From Prorocentrum cordatum (taxonomy: Eukaryota; Sar; Dinophyceae; Prorocentrales; Prorocentraceae), in NCBI GenBank assembly GCA_963575745.1, contig CAUYUJ010019610.1:62001-126000 (forward strand): DNA of 64,000 nt, written 5' to 3'. Shown here one piece after another: positions 57,535 through 64,000 of the stretch. The notes under the pieces were generated by a model. It made no database searches. It worked only from the letters and a program-made list of their open reading frames with translations, and was not told where the DNA came from. The number at the start of each line of letters is the position of its first letter. The first letter of the stretch is position 1. The position numbers were made by a program, and so were the translations under genes.

Positions 57535-57875
57535 GGCATTGCCACGTGGCAAACCGAATTGCTTGTTCCCCGCCAGCGGTTCCGTGGCTCCCAAGCGTTG
57601 CCACGTGGCGAGTGGATTGGAATTGCATTTTGTTCGGCCCCCGCAGCGTTGCCACGTGACGAGCAGAATGGGGTACTCATTCTTCGCCCCCCGCAGGCGT
57701 TGCCACGCGAGTAGAGTGGAATAGAATGTGTTACTCGCCCCCCCCCCTGGGGGCGTTGTCAAATGAGGAATAGAACGGAATGGTATTTGTTTCGCCCTAC
57801 AGGCGTTGCCACGTGGCGAATCATGTTAAACAGTTGTAGTTGTGCTGCTCCGAGGCGTGGCCACGTGACGTGTAG
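57535..57875. repeat. Minisatellite carrying a CACGTG palindrome in most units
   Basis: GCGTTGCCACGTGGCGA or a close variant recurs near 57540, 57598, 57648, 57697 (CACGCG), 57806 and 57856, spaced about 50-65 bp, with a GGAATRGAAT-like filler. Confidence 0.82.
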
Positions 57876-58520
57876 GATAGTGCGTGTCCTCTGCGTTGCA
57901 TTGACATCGCATTGCATTGCGTTGGATAGCATTGGCACCAAACTGAGGTTGCATCGTATTGCAATGCAGCGCATTGCGTTCACGAGATTTCGCTCACAGA
58001 CGAGCCGAGCACGAGTTGACCACCAATAAACGCCAAAGTGGACAACCAGCCAACCGATCAACGACCAAACCAGCCTGCCTACCAACCAACCAGCCAACCA
58101 ACCAACGAAGCAATTCACCGATGTCCCAGACCGCGGGGCCTGGATTCCATTTTTCGACCCCAGGCAGCCAACCAACCAACCAACCAATCACATCAGAAAT
58201 GGCTCTGACCCGGCAGACAGCCAGCCAGCCAGCCAACCAGGCCAGACTTTGGGGCGTGCCGTGAGGGTGCCTCACACCGTTGGTCCTGGAATCAATTCTC
58301 CAACCTCGAAAAATTATGTCTTTAAGCCCGAACTAATTTATGTTCTTAACCCTTCTCCCAAGCCAAGCGCGGTCGCGAAAGATCTGACATCCTACACCTT
58401 CCACCCATCCCATCCCATTGCGCTGATGTATCAATATCCGCGGACGCGTGTCATAGCGGACCTGGAACAGCCAAAACGACCCCATCGTGTCATGCGCGAT
58501 CGGAAAGGGGGAAGCTGAGC
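57876..58520. other. Spacer with GCATTG and CCAACCAA repeats, no supported gene
   Basis: GCATTGCATTGCGTTGGATAG-like repeats at 57890-57980; CCAACCAACCAGCC repeats at 58030-58115 and 58165-58245. The remainder is mixed composition. Confidence 0.6.
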
Positions 58521-58599
<79 letters not shown>

Positions 58600-58614
58600 C
58601 GATGACGATGACGT

Positions 58615-58697
<83 letters not shown>

Positions 58698-58780
58698 CTG
58701 ATGCTGATGCTGATGCTGATGATGATGATGATGATGATGAGGAGGAGGAGGAGGAGGAGGAGGAGGAGGAGGAGGAGGAC
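58521..58780. repeat. (GAT)n then (GAG)n microsatellite
   Basis: About 220 bp of GAT with GAC and GCT variants, then 40 bp of GAG. Confidence 0.97.
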
Positions 58781-59219
58781 GAGAACGAACAGCAGCAGCG
58801 GGAACTGGAGTGAAGGAGCGGGAGAATCAGGAGGACTAGGGGAAGGCGGAGGAGGGGAAAAGAGGGGGGCTACAAAGATGAAGGACTCGGATCCTGAAAA
58901 GTGGCCAGCGCTGGGGCGAGAGCGCCATTCTGAACGACGGGAGCCAAGCGCCGATGTGAAAATGAGGCCCACACTGCAGTAGGAGCATTCTTAAAGCACC
59001 GAAAACATAGGATCGTACAAACCATAAAGAACACACTGTTATGCGCGGAGAGGGCGGGACTCTTCCGGACAGAGTCAGGGGAGACAAGAGTGATGTGCTA
59101 TGGGCTATGGTGGAGGGGGCGCGAGGGGACGGAGGAGGGAATGTGCAGGGAAGAGCAAAAGGAAGGGAGAAAGGAGCGAGGAAGGAGGAAGGAGCAAGAA
59201 AGAAGGAAGGAGCAAGAAG
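58781..59219. other. Spacer, no supported gene
   Basis: Mixed-composition DNA that becomes purine-rich toward 59160. No gene is supported. Confidence 0.5.
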
Positions 59220-59335
59220 GAGGAGGGAGGGAGGGAGGGAGGGAGGGAGGGAGGGAGGGAGGGAGGGAGGAGGAGGAGGAGGAGGAGGAGGAGGAGGGAG
59301 GAGGAGGAGGAGGAGGAGGAGGAGGAGGGAAGGAT
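59220..59335. repeat. (GGGA)n and (GGA)n tract
   Basis: GGGA tetranucleotides to 59268, then GGA triplets. Confidence 0.95.
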
Positions 59336-60054
59336 AACAAAAAGAGACACGAATCCTTGGGAGGGAGGGAGGAGGGAGGGAGAACAAAGGGGGACACGAA
59401 TTTCGAGTCCTTGCCGAGGAGCTTGGTGGACTCGACCTGCAGCGCCGCCAGGCCGCACAGGATGGCGGCAATGGGCACCGCCAGCTCCTCCGAGCTGGCC
59501 GCGGCCAGTGGCGTCTCTCTCTCTCTCTCTCTCTGACTACCTACCAGAGCACCCCAACCCAACCCGAAGACCCGAATTGGACCCGAATTTCGGGTTGGGG
59601 GGGTACGGATTCCATGTGTTTTTTCAGTGTTCCCCGACCCCCCCACTGGAAATAGATGGCAAATTGAGGCCTTCGAGTCGTGTTGGGGTGGTTGGTGGGT
59701 GGCGACTCTCTCGCGCTCCCTCCAGGCCTGAGCTGGACCGAATCGCGAAATCGGATCCGATCGGAAACGGATCGGGTCGCCAGCGAATCGCCCCGAAGCG
59801 GATCGGAATCGCGGCCCCGGCCAGCGAGTCGAATCGCACCGAAGCGGATCGTTGGCGGCCCTGTCCCTTGGCGGCGCGCACAAGGGGGTAGGGGGAGGGG
59901 GGGAGGCTTCGTGGGAGGCTGCTTCTTAGAAGGCGCCAGCCCTGCATCTACAGACAAGGCCTGCGCCCTCGAAAAAGCAAGTGTGCTTCTACGAAACCTT
60001 CCCGCCTCCCTCTCTGGCGGGCGGGCGGAGGCGTGCGGAGTGGGCGGGGCGGGG
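59336..60054. other. Spacer with GCGAATCG-type repeats
   Basis: A CT tract at 59514-59535; GGATCGGGTCGCCAGCGAAT and related CGAAGCGGATCG units at 59740-59870. A related block recurs at 60905-60970 and 61180-61257. Confidence 0.6.
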
Positions 60055-60290
60055 AGGCTCCTCCTCCCTCCTCCCTCCTCCTCCTCCTCCCTCCTCCCTC
60101 CTCCCTCCTCCTCCTCCTCCTCCCTCCTCCCTCCTCCCTCCTCCTCCTCCTCCTCCTCCTCTCCTCCTCCTCCCCTCCTCCTCCTCCTCCTCCTCCTCCT
60201 CCTCCTCCTGCACTCCTCCTCCTCTTTCTCCTCCTCCTCCTCCTCCTCCTCTTCCTCCTCCTCCTCCTCCTCCTCCTCCTCCTCCCGGGC
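60055..60290. repeat. (CTC)n tract, left arm
   Basis: CTCCTC and CTCCCTC. It is complementary to the GAG tract at 60525-60875. Confidence 0.95.
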
Positions 60291-60524
60291 CCTCTCTCCC
60301 TCTCCCCCTCTGCGCTTGTGCGGCTCGGGCCTGGCGCCCCCCTCAAGGGCCCCGAACGCCGCGCACCAGAGGCCACTCCAAACGGGGGCCACCCACCCGT
60401 GTGGCCGATCTCGTCCCCAGGGGGGCCCCTGGTCCGCTCGGTGGGCGCCAGGGGCTGCGCCTCGCGGCCTTGTGCGTGCTCGTGGGTCTGGTCCGAGACT
60501 CTCCCTCCCCGAGGACGGGGAGGG
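60291..60524. other. GC-rich centre between CTC and GAG tracts
   Basis: Unique-looking; no domain in any frame. Confidence 0.5.
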
Positions 60525-60875
60525 AGGAGGAGAAGGGGGAGGAGGGGGATGAGGAGTGTAGGAGGAGGAGGAGGAGGAGGAGGAGGAGGAGGAGGAGGGA
60601 GGAGGAGGAGGAGGAGAGGAGGAGGAGGAGTGCAGCAGGAGGAGGAGGAGGAGAGGAGGAGGAGCAGGAGGAGAGGAGGAGGAGGAGGAGGAGGAGGAGG
60701 AGGAAGAGGAGGGAGGAGGAGAAGGAGGAGGAGGAGGAGGAGGAGGAGGAGGAGGAGGGGGAGGAGGAGGAGTGCAGGAGTGCAGGAGTGCAGGAGGAGG
60801 AGGAGGAGGAGGAGGAGAAGGAGGAGGAGGAGGAGGAGGAGGAGGAGGAGGAGGAGGAGTGCAGGAGGGAGGAGT
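60525..60875. repeat. (GAG)n tract, right arm
   Basis: GGA/GAG triplets with GTGCAGGA interruptions (60626, 60770-60790, 60858). Confidence 0.95.
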
Positions 60876-61257
60876 GAGGGGGAGTGGCGCGGAGCGGCGC
60901 CCGAGGGCCCACCGCCCGGCGAGTCGAATCGCACCGAGCCGGACTGTGGGCGGCCCGGCCTCTCTCTGGACCCCTCCCCGGGGACTGGCAAGCATGCAGG
61001 TGCACACGCACGCCAGCACACTCGTCGTGCACGCGCGCATGCCTCGTGCCCAAGGGCACGCGCCTGCGGGCACGCAGGCATGCAGGCATGCCTGGCATGC
61101 TTGCGCGCCTGGCTTGCAAGCTCTCAGGCACGCGATCAGCAGGCGGGGGGGGGACTGGCGCGGGGCAGCGCGGAGCTGAGGCCCACCGCCCAGCGAATCG
61201 AATCACCGAGTCGGATCGTGGGCAGCCCTGTCTCTCTCTCTCTCTCGACCCCTCCCA
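60876..61257. repeat. Two copies of a GAATCG-containing block around GCATGC repeats
   Basis: Blocks at 60905-60970 and 61180-61257 share CCCACCGCCC, GCGARTCGAATC, GGGCRGCCC and TCTCTCT, then CGACCCCTCCC-like sequence. Between them is a GCATGC-rich stretch (61010-61135). Confidence 0.75.
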
Positions 61258-62069
61258 GCTGCGTCCCCCCCCCGCCGCCGCGCGGCGAGGCTGGCGGCGG
61301 GGGGGAGGAGGAGAGGGGGAGGGGGGAACGAGGAGGGGGGAAATGATGGCAAGCATGGGGGAAACCAGAAGACACCCCCAGCGCTGGACCTAAACGTTGT
61401 GCTTCGTTTTGTTTTCCTGTCGTTGGTCTTGCTCGACCTGTCTTCCTGTACACAGAACACAGCCGAAGTCCAGCACAGCAGCGTTTAGGCCCAGCCCTGG
61501 ACACCACTGCCGCTGCTCCCCGGGACCTCTCCCAGGGGGCGGCGGCGACCAGGGGTCCGAGGCGACCCCGGCCGTGACGGCGAGGACCTCCCAGGAGGCC
61601 CGAGAGGGCGACGCCGACGCAGGGGCAGCGGCAGCGGCACCCTCGCCTCCTCCCGAGGTGCGGGGGGGGGGAGGGCGAGCGGCCGGGCCCGCGCCTTGAG
61701 CAGGCGGCCCTGCTGCCTCCTGCTGGCGCTGCCGACCTCGCAGCGCGCGCGCCCAGGGGCGAGCTCTGCGGGGCGCACGAGGAGCGGGGAAGAGCGACAC
61801 CACCGCCACCACCACCACCACCACCGGGGACCACGAGCGGGAGGAGTCGGGCGGGGTCCCCCTGGTGGCGTGCCCCGCCCCCCCCCACCGCCCCTCTCGC
61901 TGGAGGCGTCCCCTATCCCCAGCTCGGGGCAACATCGCGGACATCCTCGCTGGAGGTGCCCCCCTGGTGGCGGTGGTGGCGGCTCTGCAACAATAATGCA
62001 TCCCGAGCCGCCTCAAAGAAATGTTCCGTGACGTACGCATCTCGCCGTTGCAATGCCTGCTCACGCAAG
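61258..62069. other. GC-rich spacer, no supported gene
   Basis: 61380-61500 is mixed composition; 61500-61980 is GC-rich with a CAC triplet run at 61800-61830 and two copies of CTCGCTGGAGG (61897 and 61947). Long frames have no domain. Confidence 0.5.
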
Positions 62070-62269
62070 TCGGCGGCGAGCGAGTGGGGGAAGTGAGAAG
62101 GAGACGGCCTTCTCAGAAGGCGGCGGGACTTCTCGGAAACCCTCGCGCCTTCTGGAAGGTTTCGTGTGCCTTCTGGGAAGGCTCAGGCCACTTCTCAGAA
62201 GGCTGGGTGACCTCCGAGCCTTCTGAGGAGGCCCGCCCTTTCTCGCTTCCCCCTCGGGCTCGCCGCCGA
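62070..62269 (+). mobile_element. TIR element 1, copy 3 (about 200 bp)
   Basis: The left end is TCGGCGGCGAGCGAGTGGGG and the right end is CCCTCGGGCTCGCCGCCGA. Internal CTTCTCAGAAGG palindromes match copy 2. AATGCCTG occurs on both sides (62052 and 62288) but not adjacent to the ends. Confidence 0.75.
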
Positions 62270-62495
62270 GCAGGCACCTATTTCCTTCAATGCCTGACTG
62301 TTGCATTGGGGAACAATTGTGATGGTGGTGTCGCGTCTCCTTCCCCCGACGCAAGAGGGGGGGAAGGGGGTGGGCGGCGGCTGCCGGCAGCGCCGAAGGG
62401 GAGATGATGACAACAACGATCCCAACGATCACAACGAAAACGGCCACAACGGCAACGATAACAGCGACAGCAACGGCACCAACCCGAGATCCGAC
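62270..62495. other. Spacer with AACGGC/AACGAT repeats
   Basis: Degenerate ACAACGA and ACGGCAACG units at 62405-62480. Confidence 0.5.
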
Positions 62496-62660
62496 GCTCC
62501 GAAAACGTTGGAGTGGCGGAAGTTTGGCCGCTTGCGGCCTCCAGGGGCCCTCGCCGGGCCTCTGAACCGTCAGAAAACCACCCGGGACGGAAAACCGGCC
62601 CCGGGGACGCGGTCTGGGCTTCCGGGGCCCACGCATCGAGAAACCTGGAGCAGCCGGATG
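62496..62660 (-). repeat. Inverted copy of the dispersed repeat at 62930-63090
   Basis: Reading the minus strand gives GGGGCCGGTTTTCCGTCCCG and GAGGCCCGGCGAGGGCCCC, matching 62990-63060. Confidence 0.75.
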
Positions 62661-62929
62661 CCTGGGACGATGACGACCACGACGACCATACAACGGCTTC
62701 GACACCACGGCGGCAGCGATCGCCATCGCTGTTGCCGTGGTGGCTGGGCCTGCTCGGGCCGGGCGAAAGGGGGGGATAGCCAAGGGGGGTCTTCAGAAGC
62801 AGCTCGCGTAGTTGACTTTCCCGGCGCTTCCTGGCGCCAGAGGCGGCCATGCATCGAGGGACGGGCCCCTCGGTGGGGCCGAAACCAGCTGCACGCAGCA
62901 GATTTCGTACCCCCCCCCTCCCCTATTCC
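62661..62929. other. Centre of the inverted pair
   Basis: It contains ACCACGGCGGCAGCGATCGC (62703), which has a direct-repeat counterpart at about 63134. Confidence 0.55.
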
Positions 62930-63090
62930 CCCTCCCCAGACATCCGACGTCTCGATTTTTTCGAGACGCGGGCCCCCGACCACCCGACCACTTCCCTGGG
63001 ACCGGTTTTTCGTCCCGAGTCGTTTTTGGACGGTCCCGAGGCCCGGCGAGGGCCCCGAGAGGCCCAAAACTAGGAAAAACCTCTGCCCCG
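62930..63090 (+). repeat. Dispersed repeat, third copy
   Basis: See 55960-56100; shared GGACCGGTTTTTCGTCCCGA and GTCCCGAGGCCCGGCGAGGG. Confidence 0.78.
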
Positions 63091-63349
63091 CTTTTGCTCG
63101 AGACGCCCGCTGTCTGGGCCTCTCGCTCGGCCCGAACCACGGCGGCCGCGATCGCCCTCGCCGGTGCCGTGGCGGCCGGGCCCGCTGCTGCTCGCGCCCT
63201 TTTCTCCGCCGGCCGGCGGGCGCCCGGCGCCTCCCGGCGGCGCCTGCCGGGGGGCCGCCCGCCCGCCCGGGGCCCGCTCGGGGCGGCGCCCGGTCGGCGG
63301 CGGCGAGAGGGGCGAAGAGAGCCCAGGGGCGGGCACTGCACGCAGTCTT
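63091..63349. other. GC-rich spacer, no supported gene
   Basis: GGCG-rich sequence with a direct repeat of the 62703 block at its start. Confidence 0.5.
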
Positions 63350-63513
63350 AGGTCGGGCCTGTCCCCCTACCCTACAGGGGAGTTTTGGGACGAAAGATAC
63401 GGAATGCCCCCTAAATACTCCCAGATGGTCAATAAATAGCCAGCAAATGGTCCCCAGACTATTTTTTGACCAGTTTTGAATATTCCCCCTGCAGAGGGGC
63501 AGGCCCGACTTAA
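63350..63513 (+). mobile_element. TIR element 2, copy 2 (about 164 bp)
   Basis: The left end is TAGGTCGGGCCTGTCCCC and the right end is GGGGCAGGCCCGACTTAA. The right 38 bases match copy 1 at all but a few positions (TGAATATTCC, CTGCAGAGG). No clear target duplication. The interior is only partly alignable to the 123-bp copy. Confidence 0.75.
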
Positions 63514-63592
63514 ACGTGTTCGCCCGGGAGCCTCTTCGCAGACGGAGATCATCGGCGCCCCTGAATTCGCGCGTTGCTCCTCCCTTCAGCGA

Positions 63593-63756
63593 GCGAAGAA
63601 CGGTATAAGATAGACTTTCCGCCGTCGGGGACACCTGCCCCTGGGCGGCTGGGAAGTTTGTACCCCTACGGTGCCACCGTAAGGGTCTAAACTTTCCAGC
63701 CGCCCTGGGGCAGGTGCCCCCGACGGCGAAACAGTTTACTCTATACCGTTCTTCGC
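63593..63756. repeat. 164-bp foldback: two 81-bp inverted arms with almost no spacer
   Basis: It begins GCGAAGAACGGTATA and ends TATACCGTTCTTCGC. The arms pair along their whole length with a dozen or so mismatches and small indels, meeting at CTACGGTGCCACCGTAAG. Compensated arms with no loop fit a snap-back mobile element or a long structured hairpin RNA. Confidence 0.88.
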
Positions 63757-64000
63757 CCGTTAATCCCTGGGCTACTCGCCCCCATCGCCGCCTCTGACCC
63801 GACGGGGGGAGGGGGCCACGAGCGGCAGGGGGGGCGGGCGGCTCAGGGCCCAGCCGCGCGCACGAGGGAGGGGCGGGAGCTCCCTCTCCGGGCCCGAGCT
63901 GGGCCGAGCACTCGCGAACTCGGCTCCCGATCGCGCACGCATCTAGGGGAACAAAAAAGAGTGGCATAAACATAAAAGCTCAGAGGTCCGCGCGGATTGC
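63757..64000. other. GC-rich end of window, nothing recognised
   Basis: No gene, RNA or repeat that I can support. Confidence 0.45.

Noticed and set aside
58487-58813. Long poly-Asp or poly-Met frames
   Set aside because: They are direct translations of a GAT microsatellite; the opposite strand is equally open.

Overview
The window is eukaryotic nuclear DNA and very probably dinoflagellate; a Prorocentrum- or Polarella-like genome would fit. The evidence is high GC, sparse single-copy coding sequence set in simple repeats and minisatellites, a von Willebrand D-like exon with the PTPAPTPAP linker seen in dinoflagellate secreted proteins, a CCWKC-type multi-copy protein family, and old retrotransposons. 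This assignment is an inference: no rRNA, tRNA or spliced-leader sequence was found to settle it. Two 100-base runs of N (11641-11740 and 52523-52622) are assembly gaps.

Layout. 1-11640 is one copy (A) of a very large non-LTR retrotransposon read on the minus strand, cut by the window edge on the left and a gap on the right. 11741-16905 holds two copies of a 1.3-1.4 kb segment (C1, C2) around a two-exon secreted-protein gene. 17038-18659 is a plus-strand gene of a dinoflagellate multi-copy, possibly transposase-derived, family. 18900-22880 is satellite and microsatellite DNA. 23256-26618 holds three minus-strand hypothetical reading frames. 26855-43032 is a second, apparently full-length copy (B) of the retrotransposon, about 16 kb, with GA microsatellites at both ends. 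43957-45072 has two exons of a hypothetical minus-strand gene, and 48094-48669 a minus-strand zinc-finger gene. From 46 kb to the end the sequence is mostly repeats: CCAAGAGG arrays, AT-rich islands, triplet repeats, and at least three small inverted-repeat element families.

The retrotransposon carries, in sense order: ORF1 (gag-like, unrecognised), ORF2 (C-terminal coiled coil), then a reading frame that comparison of the two copies shows was once a single frame of about 3,800 codons. It encodes a signal peptide, a membrane segment followed by a polybasic site, a second Gly/Ala-rich hydrophobic stretch, an ADP-ribosyltransferase-like domain, a Cys-rich domain, an APE-type endonuclease, a reverse transcriptase and a CCHC knuckle. 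RNase H follows in the -1 frame. Each copy has its own small indels that break the frame.

The most unusual signal is a family of eleven short hairpins scattered through this element. All share the core GGCTRRAGCC plus an unpaired G, yet each has a different stem that still pairs. They lie in one orientation and fall in two different coding frames. One lies 9 nt after a C7 run at the RT/RNase H frame junction, in the arrangement of a -1 frameshift signal.
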